From Burkholderiaceae bacterium (GTDB taxonomy: Bacteria > Pseudomonadota > Gammaproteobacteria > Burkholderiales > Burkholderiaceae_D), in the NCBI GenBank assembly GCA_004298905.1, contig SCTK01000016.1, forward strand, positions 114,462 through 178,461: a DNA stretch of 64,000 nt. The letters run 5' to 3'. Shown one piece after another: positions 29,614-38,815 of the stretch. Both the position numbers and the translations under genes were made by a program. Each line of letters opens with the position of its first letter. Within the stretch, counting starts at the first letter, position 1. Under the pieces are notes generated by a model. The model was not told the origin of the DNA. It made no database searches and saw only the letters and a list, made by a program, of their open reading frames with translations.

Positions 29614-29629
29614 GTCGAATTAATTTACA
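29614..29629 (+). promoter_or_regulatory. Shared upstream motif, candidate enhancer site
   Basis: GTCGAATTAATTTACA matches GTCGACTTAATTTACA at 58771-58786 in 15 of 16 positions. It lies 51 nt before the sigma-54 promoter. A bacterial enhancer-binding protein site is the likeliest role. PrsR of the exosortase regulon would be the obvious candidate ligand. Confidence 0.5.
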
Positions 29630-29680
29630 GCGCGTCGAGAGATCAATTCTATGTCATTGATTTTATTATAAATGCCTTGC

Positions 29681-29696
29681 TGGTACGTTATGTGCT
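29681..29696 (+). promoter_or_regulatory. Sigma-54 promoter of PEP-CTERM gene 1
   Basis: TGGTACGTTATGTGCT fits the RpoN consensus TGGCACG-N4-TTGCW with the invariant GG and GC correctly spaced. Transcription would begin near 29708, giving a leader of about 54 nt. Confidence 0.7.
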
Positions 29697-29761
29697 TTAA
29701 CGCTCATTTGATTAAAACAATCAAACAGTATTTATCAATAACCAAAAAAGGAGCAGGCAAA

Positions 29762-30583
29762 ATGAACCGAAGTGCAGTCAATCGTCTCGGATGGTTTTTC
29801 TCTATCGTTTCACTGGCTCTCGTTGCAAACATCGCTTCGGCCAGTGTAATCACCAACATCCACGAATTTTCCGTCTCCCCCGTGTTTACTGACAATTTCA
29901 GTGATGGGAATCCGCCACCAAGTGCGCCGGATTTAGTCGGCGGCGGCGCAGCTTCCTACTTCGCGCCTGCCGGGTTCCCTTCCGGCGCCGAAAGCGGTGG
30001 GAAACTGCAACTCGACTCATCCTTGGGCGGACCCTACGTGAACGCGATTGGAGATTCGCGCAAGAGTCAGTTCGCAACCCTTTCGCTTAACTTGCTCTCG
30101 TTAGGCGTGACAGACATTTCTGGCAAATTTGATCTGGTTGCACCGCCTGCGCGCGGTGATGCCTACGGTCTGTATATGCTCGGTTTTGGCCCCAGCGCCA
30201 GCCTTGAGCTCGATTTTATGGTGTGGCATGGTTTTGACGATGCTTTGTCGATTTTCCTGGTGCTACAGGACTTCGTTAGTCACACAATTACCCCAATCGC
30301 CCAAGCACCAGTCGATTTTGGTTTTGCAGAAATTGCGCTCGAGTTCGATGTTACAAATGGCATCATAGGCAGCTATACCTATCTGGATAACAACGGTGTG
30401 CCCGCATCAGCCGCAACCGTGCTGGGCTCAATAGGAGACATTCCTGGTATCTCCGTCGTAGAGACTGGTTTCTTCGCGGGCGAAGCGGTCGGTGGGGCAA
30501 CCGTGCCTGAACCAATGAGTATTGCGTTGTTCGGTATCGGCATCGTGGCACTCTCGATGTTTTCACGTCGCCGTATATCCTGA
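29762..30583 (+). CDS. PEP-CTERM sorting domain protein
   Basis: A 273-residue secreted protein. It has an N-terminal signal peptide (hydrophobic core FFSIVSLALVANIASAS) and a C-terminal sorting tag: VPEPMSIALFGIGIV, then a helix and the basic end SRRRIS. The tag is recognised by an exosortase, which is not in this window. The body is Gly/Ser/Asp-rich and beta-like, with no family recognised. The start is fixed by AAGGAG ten nt upstream of ATG. Such proteins are exported to the surface or extracellular matrix of biofilm- or floc-forming betaproteobacteria. Regulation by sigma-54 is predicted from the promoter at 29681. Confidence 0.88.
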   Translation: MNRSAVNRLGWFFSIVSLALVANIASASVITNIHEFSVSPVFTDNFSDGNPPPSAPDLVGGGAASYFAPAGFPSGAESGGKLQLDSSLGGPYVNAIGDSRKSQFATLSLNLLSLGVTDISGKFDLVAPPARGDAYGLYMLGFGPSASLELDFMVWHGFDDALSIFLVLQDFVSHTITPIAQAPVDFGFAEIALEFDVTNGIIGSYTYLDNNGVPASAATVLGSIGDIPGISVVETGFFAGEAVGGATVPEPMSIALFGIGIVALSMFSRRRIS

Positions 30584-30599
30584 AACGTTCTGCATAGAA

Positions 30600-30632
30600 C
30601 AAATAACGGCGCCTTGTGCGCCGTTATTTTTT
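30600..30632 (+). terminator. Terminator of PEP-CTERM gene 1
   Basis: AAATAACGGCGC and GCGCCGTTATTT form a 12-bp perfect stem with a five-base loop, followed by further T. Confidence 0.9.
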
Positions 30633-30753
30633 GCCGTCATCACTGATAAGTTGGCGCGGCCTACGTTGCGTGGAAGGCCTGTGGGGTTTGCGCTGGAATG
30701 ACGCGACCCGGCGCAAACCTGCCCACTCGCCGCCCCTAAAACCCATCGTGCGC

Positions 30754-30791
30754 TTGAATTAAGTCCGTCTATTAGGCATAATGGCGGACTT
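30754..30791 (+). promoter_or_regulatory. Predicted rpmE2 promoter within an inverted repeat
   Basis: TTGAAT (30754-30759) and CATAAT (30777-30782) are 17 bp apart. AAGTCCG (30761-30767) and CGGACTT (30785-30791) form an inverted pair around the -10, a possible operator. The leader to rpmE2 is about 90 nt and contains a GGGGAAATTCCCC hairpin. Confidence 0.55.
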
Positions 30792-30878
30792 ATTTTTCGG
30801 CAAGTGACTGAACCGCTGGGGAAATTCCCCGCTCTGCTCCGGTTTGCTTGGCTGCCACGACTCTTTTAGGACACTGCA

Positions 30879-31136
30879 ATGAAACAAGGCATTCACCCCG
30901 ATTACCGCGAAGTCGTTTTTCTGGATCTGTCCAACAGCTTCCAGTTCATTACCCGCTCGACGATTCAATCGCGCGAAAAAATCACCGTCGACGGCAAGGA
31001 ATATCCGCTGGTGAAGCTGGACGTGACCTCGGAATCGCATCCGTTCTATACGGGTACGCAGAAAATTGTGGACACGGCTGGTCGTGTCGACAAGTTCCGT
31101 CAACGTTATGGGTCGCGCACCGGCAAGGCAGCGTAA
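30879..31136 (+). CDS. rpmE2: 50S ribosomal protein L31, type B
   Basis: An 85-residue ribosomal protein with the L31 opening [16 protein letters not shown] and the [21 protein letters not shown] core. It lacks the Cys residues of zinc-binding L31, so it is the type B (zinc-independent) paralogue. In other proteobacteria the type B form is expressed in zinc limitation under Zur. I see no clear Zur box here, and cannot tell whether a Cys-type L31 exists elsewhere. It is monocistronic with its own promoter and terminator. Confidence 0.95.
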   Translation: MKQGIHPDYREVVFLDLSNSFQFITRSTIQSREKITVDGKEYPLVKLDVTSESHPFYTGTQKIVDTAGRVDKFRQRYGSRTGKAA

Positions 31137-31167
31137 TCTACGCACGCAGCTCGAACTTAAAACACCA

Positions 31168-31198
31168 ACAAAGGCAGCGAAGGCTGCCTTTTGTTTTT
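31168..31198 (+). terminator. Terminator of rpmE2
   Basis: AAAGGCAGC and GCTGCCTTT form a stem with a short loop, followed by TGTTTTT. It lies between rpmE2 and the glycosyltransferase start. Confidence 0.85.
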
Positions 31199-31203
31199 AG
31201 ACC

Positions 31204-32955
31204 ATGGCGCCACTGATTACCTCACCCGCCGCGCGCAAGCTGCCCCGCCTCTTGCTGTTCGGTCTGTTGCTGCTGTATATCCTGCCGGGTCTGCTGGGGC
31301 GCGATCCCTGGCGCACGGACGATGCCACCGGCTTTGGCCTGATGTGGACCATGGCGCAAGGCACGCTGAGTGATTGGCTGATGCCGAATGTCGTCGGCAT
31401 CCCTCTGCCGAGTGAAGGTCCGCTGTTTTTTTGGCTGGGCGGTCTGAGCATCAAACTATTTGGCCCCGTGCTTGGCGCGGTCGTCGCCAGCCGCATACCG
31501 ACCGCGCTCGCTGTCTACGCCCTCTGCTGGGCGCTCTGGTACGCCGCGTTTGCATTGGCCCGCCGCCCCGAGGCGCAACCGCACGACCCCATCGGCGGCG
31601 CGTCGCCCGAAGCAGTTGCCTACGGCCGCATGGTGGCCGATGCCGCCATGTTGATTTTGCTCGCGACCTTGGGTTTGGTCGGCCGTCTGCACGAGACCAC
31701 CGCCGAAGTGGGCGCAATCGCTTGGGTGGCACTAGGGCTCTACAGCCTGGCAACAACCTTGCGCCGCCCGCTGAAGGGTGGCGCACTGTTTGGCCTGTCG
31801 CTGGCCGGTGCTCTGCTCACACGCGGCGTGGTCGTAGCCCTGCCGCTTTTTTTCGCAGCGCTGCTCGCATTTACCTTATGCCGGCCGCTGCGGTTCAATC
31901 TCAAACCTTTCGCCAGTCTGGCCGTGTCGCTGACCGTGCCGTTGCTGATGATTTGGCCGCTGTTGTTGTGGCAGAACGGGACTGCCGGGCAAGCTTATTT
32001 GCAACAGTGGTGGGACTGGAACCTGGATCAGTTCGGCCTGAACCCTGCCGCCTGGCGCAGCATGGGACGAACCGTGCTGTGGTTTGCCTGGCCCGCTTGG
32101 CCGATTGCGTTGTGGGCGCTCTGGACGCTGCGTATCCCGGCACCGAACGGCCGCGGTACGGGCTTGTCCGGCTATTCGCCGCAGTTCGCGCTGCCTTTAT
32201 CCCTGACCATTGCATTTGTACTGCTCGCACTCGGCATGCGCGAAGGGTCGGACAGTTATCTGATGCCGCTGCTGCCGGGATTGGCCATCCTCGCCGCATT
32301 TGGCTTGACGCGCTTGAAACGCGGCGCGATCAACGCGATCGACTGGTTCGCGGTGATGGTGTTCAGCACGTTATGTATCGCTGCCTGGTTTTACTGGATC
32401 GCCGCCATCAGCGGATATCCTGCGCGCGCGGCGGCCAGAATCGCGACACTGGCGCCCGGCTTCAAACCCGTGCTGGTGTGGACTGAATTGCTGCTGGCCC
32501 TGAGCATCACCATCGCCTGGGGCTGGCTGATTCACTGGCGCATCAGCCGCCGCCCGAAAGTGCTCTGGCGCAGCGTCGTCCTGTCCAGTGGTGGATTGGT
32601 GCTCGCCTGGGCTTTGCTCACGACACTCTGGCTGCCCTGGCTGAATCACACTCGCACTTACCGTGATGTCGCGCAACAAATCCGCGCCGCCTTACCGGCC
32701 GACTATCGTTGCGTGGAGACACGCCATCTGGGCCTCGCACAACGCGCAACCCTGGCGTTTTACGCGAACCTGCGTTTTGCCCAGACCGATACAGAAAAAC
32801 AACAATCGTGCGACATCCTCCTGCTGCAAGATAGCGTGGCCGATCTGCGCGATGCGCGCCTGCCCGATGAGCGCTGGCATTTACTCTGGCAAGGCCGGCG
32901 CGCGGCCAACCGGGATGAGCGTTTCAGGCTGTACGAACGTGAAATTTCACCGTAA
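31204..32955 (+). CDS. GT39/ArnT-like membrane glycosyltransferase
   Basis: A 583-residue integral membrane protein with about ten hydrophobic helices spread along the chain and an Asp pair after the first helix (GLLGRDPWRTDDATGFG, about residues 30-46). That layout is typical of dolichyl-phosphate-mannose/ArnT-type GT-C transferases. The C-terminal 120 residues form a soluble periplasmic domain (from about residue 485). It would transfer a sugar from a polyprenyl-phosphate donor to lipid A or a protein. The substrate cannot be read from sequence. It begins just after the rpmE2 terminator and stands alone. Confidence 0.78.
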   Translation: MAPLITSPAARKLPRLLLFGLLLLYILPGLLGRDPWRTDDATGFGLMWTMAQGTLSDWLMPNVVGIPLPSEGPLFFWLGGLSIKLFGPVLGAVVASRIPTALAVYALCWALWYAAFALARRPEAQPHDPIGGASPEAVAYGRMVADAAMLILLATLGLVGRLHETTAEVGAIAWVALGLYSLATTLRRPLKGGALFGLSLAGALLTRGVVVALPLFFAALLAFTLCRPLRFNLKPFASLAVSLTVPLLMIWPLLLWQNGTAGQAYLQQWWDWNLDQFGLNPAAWRSMGRTVLWFAWPAWPIALWALWTLRIPAPNGRGTGLSGYSPQFALPLSLTIAFVLLALGMREGSDSYLMPLLPGLAILAAFGLTRLKRGAINAIDWFAVMVFSTLCIAAWFYWIAAISGYPARAAARIATLAPGFKPVLVWTELLLALSITIAWGWLIHWRISRRPKVLWRSVVLSSGGLVLAWALLTTLWLPWLNHTRTYRDVAQQIRAALPADYRCVETRHLGLAQRATLAFYANLRFAQTDTEKQQSCDILLLQDSVADLRDARLPDERWHLLWQGRRAANRDERFRLYEREISP

Positions 32956-33116
32956 AATTTAACAATCGGATTGTCCTCGTCGATACAGGCAGCAAGATCT
33001 GTGACGAGCGAATTAGGCCTGTGGAAATCCATGCAGCAACTAACTCAGGGGGCAAGTGACTAACAATCACGTGGATTTTGATTGATAGTCTTTCGGCATT
33101 CCGGGATAGTCACAGC

Positions 33117-33524
33117 ATGGTAAAAATGTTAAATCAGCTCGAACGGCAGGCCTTTAGCGAACGCCTTCATCTGGCCCTTAAAAATTCCAACCTCATTAAA
33201 ACCGGCAGTCCGAGTGCGGTTGCCAAGGAATTCAATAATCGCTACCAGGGCAAGGGTGTCACCCTGCACGCCGTACGAAAATGGATGGTTGGAGAAGCCA
33301 TCCCCAGCCAGCCAAAACTCCTCGCTCTGTCGCAATGGCTGGGTGTGGCGCCGGACTGGTTGCGTTTCGGCACCGGCTCGCCATCGCAAATGGTGGCGCA
33401 GCAATCCACGGCTATCTATCACACCATTGATCCGGACTTGCTGAATGATTTGCAACGTTTGACGACTGAGCAAAAACGCATGGTGCGTGAGTTTGTCAGC
33501 CTGATGTTGCGCAAAGGCGAGTAG
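33117..33524 (+). CDS. Helix-turn-helix transcriptional regulator
   Basis: A 135-residue DNA-binding protein from ATG at 33117; a TTG start 13 codons upstream is possible. The HTH lies at about residues 30-75 (SAVAKEFNNRYQGKGVTLHA followed by VRKWMVGEAIPSQPKL), and LGVAPDWLRFG resembles XRE/Cro-type regulators of betaproteobacteria. The C-terminal helix (LTTEQKRMVREFVSLML) may dimerise. The target is unknown. It lies convergent with orn. Confidence 0.75.
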   Translation: MVKMLNQLERQAFSERLHLALKNSNLIKTGSPSAVAKEFNNRYQGKGVTLHAVRKWMVGEAIPSQPKLLALSQWLGVAPDWLRFGTGSPSQMVAQQSTAIYHTIDPDLLNDLQRLTTEQKRMVREFVSLMLRKGE

Positions 33525-33568
33525 TCTCCACAGTTGCGCTTTTCTAACAACTCGTGTGAGCGGATGAT

Positions 33569-34147
33569 CTACACCGGCATATTCAAAAAGTGCTGGCGAT
33601 AGTATTTCAACTCATCAATCGATTCTTCGATATCGGCCAGCGCCGTATGCGCCGAGCGTTTCTCGAAGCCCTTCACCAGATCGGGCCTCCAGCGTTTGCA
33701 TAATTCCTTCACCGTGCTGACATCGAGATTGCGGTAGTGGAAATACGCTTCGAGTGCGGGCATGTAGCGCGCCATGAAACGGCGATCCTGACAAATCGAA
33801 TTGCCGCACATGGGTGATTTTTTGGGCGGCACGCAGGTTCTCAGAAACGCAATCAATTGTTCCTCCGCCTGCGCCTCCGTCAGCGTCGAGGCCTTGACCT
33901 TATCGATCAGCCCGGAACGTCCATGCGTCGCCTTGTTCCAGTTGTCCATGCCATCGAGTACCTCATCCGTTTGGTGGACGACCAGCACCGGTCCTTGCGC
34001 GACCACTTCGAGCTGACTATTGGTGACGACGACGGCCACCTCGATGATCCGATCTGTCTCCGGCACCAGACCGGTCATTTCCATATCGACCCAGATCAGG
34101 TGATTCTCGTCGGGACGCAAAACCGCAGGGGTGGCACTGTTTGACAT
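33569..34147 (-). CDS. orn: Oligoribonuclease
   Basis: A 192-residue DEDDh 3'-to-5' exoribonuclease that degrades RNA of 2-5 nt, including pGpG. Motifs: WVDMEMTGL (Asp and Glu of motif I, about residues 19-27), motif II around [14 protein letters not shown], and motif III with the catalytic His in [13 protein letters not shown] (about 164-176). The start [15 protein letters not shown] at 34147 is chosen because upstream codons overlap the divergent M48 protease region and are unlike the family. Length is near the usual 180 residues. Confidence 0.96.
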   Translation of the reverse strand: MSNSATPAVLRPDENHLIWVDMEMTGLVPETDRIIEVAVVVTNSQLEVVAQGPVLVVHQTDEVLDGMDNWNKATHGRSGLIDKVKASTLTEAQAEEQLIAFLRTCVPPKKSPMCGNSICQDRRFMARYMPALEAYFHYRNLDVSTVKELCKRWRPDLVKGFEKRSAHTALADIEESIDELKYYRQHFLNMPV

Positions 34148-34246
34148 ATCGCTCCAGTAAATTCGACTACACTGATAGCCGCGATTGTGGCACAACTGCC
34201 CGGCCAAAAAATTGATCGGCCGAACCCTCGACAAGGAAGACGCTCC

Positions 34247-35503
34247 GTGTTTACTTTTGTATTCATCTTTTTTCTGTTCCTGACCATAGCCACCAAGCTC
34301 TGGTTGACCCATCGGCAACTGCGCCATGTCTCCCAGCATCGCAATCAAGTTCCACCCGCTTTTGCAGATCGCATCAGTCTGACCGATCATCAAAAGGCAG
34401 CCGACTACACGGTGGCGAAACTGCGTCTGGGAACGCTGGATATGTTGATCAGCACGATCATGCTGATCGCCTTCACCCTGCTCGGTGGTATTGATCTCTT
34501 GAACCAATGGCTCTCCAGCAAAATGACGCATGGCTTGCTGCAACAAATCGCACTGATCGCGCTCGTCATTCTGATCGGCTCAGCGATCGACCTGCCATTG
34601 GCCTGGGTGCGCCAGTTCCGGCTCGAAGAACGCTTCGGCTTCAATCGCATGACGCTGAAATTGTGGCTGCTCGATCTCGTCAAAGGCACCGTACTCAGCG
34701 CTGTCATCGGCCTGCCACTGCTGGCGATCGTGCTCGCACTGATGAACATGAGTGGCACTTACTGGTGGTTCTACGCCTGGCTGGTTTGGGCCGGATTCAA
34801 TCTGCTCACCCTTGTGCTCTACCCGACGCTGATTGCACCCTGGTTCAATAAATTCGAACCCCTGACCGACGCGACGCTGGCACAACGCATTGAAAACTTG
34901 CTCAAACGCTGCGGTTTCAAAACCAGCGGCTTGTTCGTCATGGATGGCAGCAAACGCTCCAGCCACGGCAACGCCTATTTCACCGGCCTGGGCAAAGCCA
35001 AGCGGATTGTATTTTTCGATACGTTGGTGACGCAGTTGAGCCCCGGTGAAATCGAAGCCGTGCTCGCGCATGAACTGGGACATTTCAAGCATGCCCACGT
35101 CGTCAAGCGCATCGTCTGGTCCTTCGGCCTGAGTCTGGCCATGCTCGCTGTACTCGGTTGGCTGGTGCAGCAACCCTGGTTCTATACCGGCCTGGGCGTA
35201 ACACCGAATTTCAGTGAACCGGGCGCCAGCAATGGACTCGCCTTGCTGCTTTTTTTTCTCTCGCTGTCGACATTCACTTTCCCGCTGCAACCACTGTCGA
35301 GCTGGCTGTCGCGCCGTCATGAATACGAGGCCGACCACTATGCCGCGCAGCAAACCAGTGCCGACGATCTGGTGAACGCGCTCGTCAAACTGTACAAGGA
35401 CAACGCCAGCACGCTCACGCCCGACCCGGTGCATTCGGCCGTCTACGATTCCCACCCGCCCGCGTTGTTGCGCGTCGAGCATTTGCGTAGAGTAACGGCA
35501 TGA
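34247..35503 (+). CDS. M48 family (Ste24-like) membrane metalloprotease
   Basis: A 418-residue zinc endopeptidase. The likely start is GTG at 34247, with AAGGA about 10 nt upstream; an ATG 20 codons earlier lacks a ribosome site and adds a polar stretch before the first helix. Several membrane helices surround a cytoplasmic-face HEXXH motif [13 protein letters not shown] (about residue 280), and a second zinc ligand lies in [10 protein letters not shown] (about 358). It is similar to CAAX prenyl protease 1. In bacteria it probably degrades or trims membrane proteins. The stop overlaps the phhB start. Confidence 0.88.
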   Translation: MFTFVFIFFLFLTIATKLWLTHRQLRHVSQHRNQVPPAFADRISLTDHQKAADYTVAKLRLGTLDMLISTIMLIAFTLLGGIDLLNQWLSSKMTHGLLQQIALIALVILIGSAIDLPLAWVRQFRLEERFGFNRMTLKLWLLDLVKGTVLSAVIGLPLLAIVLALMNMSGTYWWFYAWLVWAGFNLLTLVLYPTLIAPWFNKFEPLTDATLAQRIENLLKRCGFKTSGLFVMDGSKRSSHGNAYFTGLGKAKRIVFFDTLVTQLSPGEIEAVLAHELGHFKHAHVVKRIVWSFGLSLAMLAVLGWLVQQPWFYTGLGVTPNFSEPGASNGLALLLFFLSLSTFTFPLQPLSSWLSRRHEYEADHYAAQQTSADDLVNALVKLYKDNASTLTPDPVHSAVYDSHPPALLRVEHLRRVTA

Positions 35504-35850
35504 TGAGAACCTATGCGCAATTGCTGACGCAGCACTGCACACCGCAACACGGCAGTGCCCTGGCCGAGGCCGACATTACCCGGCAGCTTGCTGCCCTACC
35601 GCACTGGCAATACATACAAGGCGCTGTGCAACGCGCATATGTATTCAAGAATTATTACGAGACGCTGGCCTTCGTGAATGCACTGGCCTACATCGTCCAC
35701 CACGAAGATCATCATCCCGATCTGCTGGTGACGTACAACCGCTGCGAAGTGCGTTTCAACACGCACTCGGTCAAGGGCATTTCGGAAAACGATTTCATTT
35801 GCGCCGCCAAAACGGAAGCCCTCTACGAACAACACGCCGCCGCACAATGA
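35500..35850 (+). CDS. phhB: Pterin-4a-carbinolamine dehydratase
   Basis: A 116-residue enzyme that recycles oxidised pterin cofactor, normally with phenylalanine hydroxylase. The signature HHEDHHPDLLVTYNRCEVRF is at about residues 67-86, and the C-terminus is typical. It overlaps the protease gene by ATGA and the rsgA gene by ATGA, so the three genes are translationally coupled. No phenylalanine hydroxylase gene is seen in the window. The symbol follows the family. Confidence 0.85.
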   Translation: MMRTYAQLLTQHCTPQHGSALAEADITRQLAALPHWQYIQGAVQRAYVFKNYYETLAFVNALAYIVHHEDHHPDLLVTYNRCEVRFNTHSVKGISENDFICAAKTEALYEQHAAAQ

Positions 35851-36731
35851 GGGCACAGATCATTGCAGGTCACGGCCGCCACTACCTGGCCGACATCGGT
35901 AGCGCGCAGCCTCTGCAAGCCTATCCACGCAGCAAGCGTAGCGAATATGCGGTGGGCGATTGGGTGCAACTCGAACGCGCGAGCGGCGATCAAGCCAGTA
36001 TCGTCGCACTGGAAGAACGGCAGTCGCTGCTCTACCGTTCCGATGCCTACCGGCAAAAACTCCTGGCCGCCAACCTCACGCAATTGATCGTGGTGCTCGC
36101 CACCGAACCGCATTTCAGCGAAGACTTTCTCGGCCGTGCACTGACCGCAGCGGGCGCCATTGACTTGCCGGTGCAGATCGTTCTCAACAAGACCGACCTG
36201 GCGACCCATCTTGCCAGCAGCCAGCAACGGCTGGCCTATTACGCCGCACTCGGTTATCCGGTACACGCACTCAGCGCCAAGACCGAACCCGCACAGGTAC
36301 GCGATCTATTGCAACCGCTGATCACACGCCACATCACCTTGCTGATTGGTCAGTCCGGCATGGGCAAATCATCGCTGTTGAATTTACTGGTGCCCGATGC
36401 GCAAGCGCTCACGCGCGAAATTTCCACCGCGCTCGGCAGCGGCAAACACACCACCACCACTACGCGGCTGTATCGCCTCAACGGCGACACCGCGCTGGTC
36501 GATTCGCCCGGTTTTCAGGAATTCGGTCTGCATCACTTGAGCAAGAGCCAGCTCGAACATGCCTTTGCCGACTTCACGCCGTATCGTGGTGCGTGCAAGT
36601 TCCACAACTGCCGTCACGCCAGCGAGCCGGGTTGCGCCATCGCACAGGCTGTCAAGGAAGGAAGGATTACGCCACAGCGACAGCAGTTGTTTGGACTACT
36701 GCTGCACGAATCAGAAGTACAACTCACCTAG
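35847..36731 (+). CDS. rsgA: Ribosome small-subunit-dependent GTPase A
   Basis: A 294-residue circularly permuted GTPase that assists late 30S maturation. Order: N-terminal OB fold (residues 1-75), G4 motif NKTDL (about 114-118), P-loop GQSGMGKSSLLN (about 167-178), G3 DSPGFQEF, and a C-terminal zinc site CKFHNCRHASEPGC (about 251-264). The start at 35847 overlaps the phhB stop. Length and motifs are canonical. Confidence 0.95.
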   Translation: MRAQIIAGHGRHYLADIGSAQPLQAYPRSKRSEYAVGDWVQLERASGDQASIVALEERQSLLYRSDAYRQKLLAANLTQLIVVLATEPHFSEDFLGRALTAAGAIDLPVQIVLNKTDLATHLASSQQRLAYYAALGYPVHALSAKTEPAQVRDLLQPLITRHITLLIGQSGMGKSSLLNLLVPDAQALTREISTALGSGKHTTTTTRLYRLNGDTALVDSPGFQEFGLHHLSKSQLEHAFADFTPYRGACKFHNCRHASEPGCAIAQAVKEGRITPQRQQLFGLLLHESEVQLT

Positions 36732-36746
36732 AATTTATTGCGTGCG

Positions 36747-37613
36747 TCAGATTTTCCACTGCCGCCGTGCCTGACTGGACGCCTCGATAAAAGCACGCAG
36801 TGCCGCACGATCGCCACTGGAAATTTTTTCTTTCAATTGTTCCAGCGTCGCCTGAAAGTGCGCGATCTCGTCCAGCACATCCTTACGGTTAGCCAGCGCA
36901 ATGTCCGCCCACATATCTGCATTGCCACCGCCAATACGGGTGAAATCGCGGAAGCCGGTGCCGCCCATCTGCAGTTTCAATTCAGCATCGTCGGATGCGA
37001 GCACATGATTCATGTACGCAAAGGCCAGCATGTGCGGCAGATGGCTGACTGCCGCGAACACGGCATCGTGCTGCGCGGCAGGCATGTCACTCACCTGTGC
37101 GCCACAGGCTTGCCAGACGGCACGCACTGTCGCCAGCGCCGCTGCGGGCGTGTCCGCTTCCGGGCACAGAATCACGCGGCGCGCTTGATACAAATCCACC
37201 CGTGCCGCGGCGGCGCCATTGAACTCGCTGCCCGCAATCGGATGGGCGGCAACGAACTGCGAGAATTTTTCTCCCAGCGCTGCGCGCGCCGCCGCAATCA
37301 CATCCTGCTTGGTACTGCCGCCATCGGTGATCAAGGCGTGCGCAGCCAGATGCGGCGCAAGACTGCGCAACACGGCTTCGGTTTGTGCCACCGGCACCGC
37401 GAGAAAAATCAGATCGGCACCTGTCACCGCTTCAGCCAGCGGCAAGGCCTGATCGATCACACCCAATTCCAGTGCCTGTTGCAGATTCGCCTGTTGCCGC
37501 CCAACGCCGACCACGCTGCGCGCGAGTCCGGCTTGCTTCAACGCAAGGGCGAACGAGCCGCCGATCAAGCCGACACCGACGATGACCACGCGGGAAAAGA
37601 TAGGTGCACTCAC
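36747..37613 (-). CDS. tyrA: Prephenate dehydrogenase
   Basis: A 288-residue NAD(P)-dependent enzyme of tyrosine synthesis, converting prephenate to 4-hydroxyphenylpyruvate. The start is GTG at 37613, overlapping the hisC stop as GTGA. The Rossmann motif VGVGLIGGSFALALK lies near residues 11-25, and the catalytic His is in FVAAHPIAGSEF (about 120). There is no fused chorismate mutase. It follows pheA-hisC in the usual aromatic cluster, but aroA, which normally comes next, is absent and rsgA lies convergent instead. Confidence 0.94.
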   Translation of the reverse strand: MSAPIFSRVVIVGVGLIGGSFALALKQAGLARSVVGVGRQQANLQQALELGVIDQALPLAEAVTGADLIFLAVPVAQTEAVLRSLAPHLAAHALITDGGSTKQDVIAAARAALGEKFSQFVAAHPIAGSEFNGAAAARVDLYQARRVILCPEADTPAAALATVRAVWQACGAQVSDMPAAQHDAVFAAVSHLPHMLAFAYMNHVLASDDAELKLQMGGTGFRDFTRIGGGNADMWADIALANRKDVLDEIAHFQATLEQLKEKISSGDRAALRAFIEASSQARRQWKI

Positions 37614-38737
37614 GATGCGTCTTTCTGCGCCTCTGCCAGCGCGACCGGCAAGGCTGCGAGGAACACGGCATTCTCTTCCGGCAAGCCGATGGAAATGCGC
37701 AACCATTGCGGCAAACCGTAATTGGCCACCGGCCGCACGATCACGCCGCGCTTGAGCAGCGCGCGATACACCTTGGCGCCGGCATCGTCGGTCGCGCCCA
37801 CTTTCACCAACACGAAATTGCCAAACGACGGCACATATTCCAGGCCGAGTTGTTCAAAGGCGTGCACCATGGCCGCCATGCCGTCGCGGTTGAGCGTGTA
37901 GGTTTGCCGCAAAAATTCCACGTCATCCAGCGCCGCCAGCGCCGCGGCTTGCGCCAGCGTGTTGACGTTGAATGGCTGACGCACGCGGTTCATCAGATCG
38001 GTCACTTCCGGCTGCGCCAACGCATAACCCACACGCAAGCCGGCCAGTCCATACGCCTTGGAGAAGGTGCGCGACACGATCAGGTTGGGGAAGCGCCGCA
38101 CCCACTCCGTGCTGTCGAAGCGCAGCTCGGGCGCGAGGTATTCGTTGTACGCCTCGTCCAGCACGACCACTACACGCGGCGGCAATTGCATCAGAAAACG
38201 TTCGACCTCCTCGGCCGGCGCAAACGTGCCGGTGGGATTGTTCGGGTTAGCGATGAAAACCAGATTGGTGTTCGGCGTCACCGCTTGCAACATCGCGGGC
38301 AAGTCATGTCCAAAGTTGCGTGCGGGCACGACAATGCCTTGCGCACCCGCGCCCTGCGTCGCCAGCGGGTACACCGCGAAGGAATGCTGCGCATAGATGG
38401 CCTGCTTGCCCGGCGCCAGAAAAGCGCGTGCCGCCAATTCGAGAATGTCGTTGGAACCATTGCCCAACGTGACCCAATCGGCCGGCACAGAAAATTTTTC
38501 CGCCAGCGCCGCCTTCAAGGCAAAGCCGTTGGAATCGGGATAGCGGCCCAGATCGCTGGCTGCTTCCAGCATCGCCTCACGCGCCTTCGGACTCATGCCC
38601 AGCGGATTCTCGTTCGACGCCAGCTTGACGATGGTGTGTTCCTGCAGGCCGTATTCGCGCGCCAACTCGCTGATCGGCTTACCCGCAATGTAGGGAGCAA
38701 TGGCGCGAATATGGTCGGGGGCGGGAAGCTTGTTCAT
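37610..38737 (-). CDS. hisC: Histidinol-phosphate aminotransferase
   Basis: A 375-residue PLP enzyme. The Schiff-base Lys is in VSRTFSKAYGLAGLRVGYAL (about residue 230), and NGSNDILELAARAFL, FIANPNNPTG and DEAYNEY are standard class I/II aminotransferase motifs. Located between pheA and tyrA, it may also act on aromatic keto acids (arogenate or phenylpyruvate). It overlaps the tyrA start by 4 nt. Confidence 0.94.
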   Translation of the reverse strand: MNKLPAPDHIRAIAPYIAGKPISELAREYGLQEHTIVKLASNENPLGMSPKAREAMLEAASDLGRYPDSNGFALKAALAEKFSVPADWVTLGNGSNDILELAARAFLAPGKQAIYAQHSFAVYPLATQGAGAQGIVVPARNFGHDLPAMLQAVTPNTNLVFIANPNNPTGTFAPAEEVERFLMQLPPRVVVVLDEAYNEYLAPELRFDSTEWVRRFPNLIVSRTFSKAYGLAGLRVGYALAQPEVTDLMNRVRQPFNVNTLAQAAALAALDDVEFLRQTYTLNRDGMAAMVHAFEQLGLEYVPSFGNFVLVKVGATDDAGAKVYRALLKRGVIVRPVANYGLPQWLRISIGLPEENAVFLAALPVALAEAQKDAS

Positions 38738-38815
38738 AAGATCTCTTTGTTTGAGACATTGCTGGAATCCAATGGGCCGGACTTTGCTTCATCACCCGAT
38801 TGAATATCCACCTTT

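Larger units (their letters stand above)
29458..29761. other. Long regulatory intergenic region before PEP-CTERM gene 1
   Basis: About 300 bp without a gene between ispH and the PEP-CTERM gene. It holds the sigma-54 promoter (29681-29696) and an upstream motif (29614-29629) shared with the other PEP-CTERM gene. An inverted pair AAGTGCTGCACTT lies at 29541-29553. Confidence 0.6.
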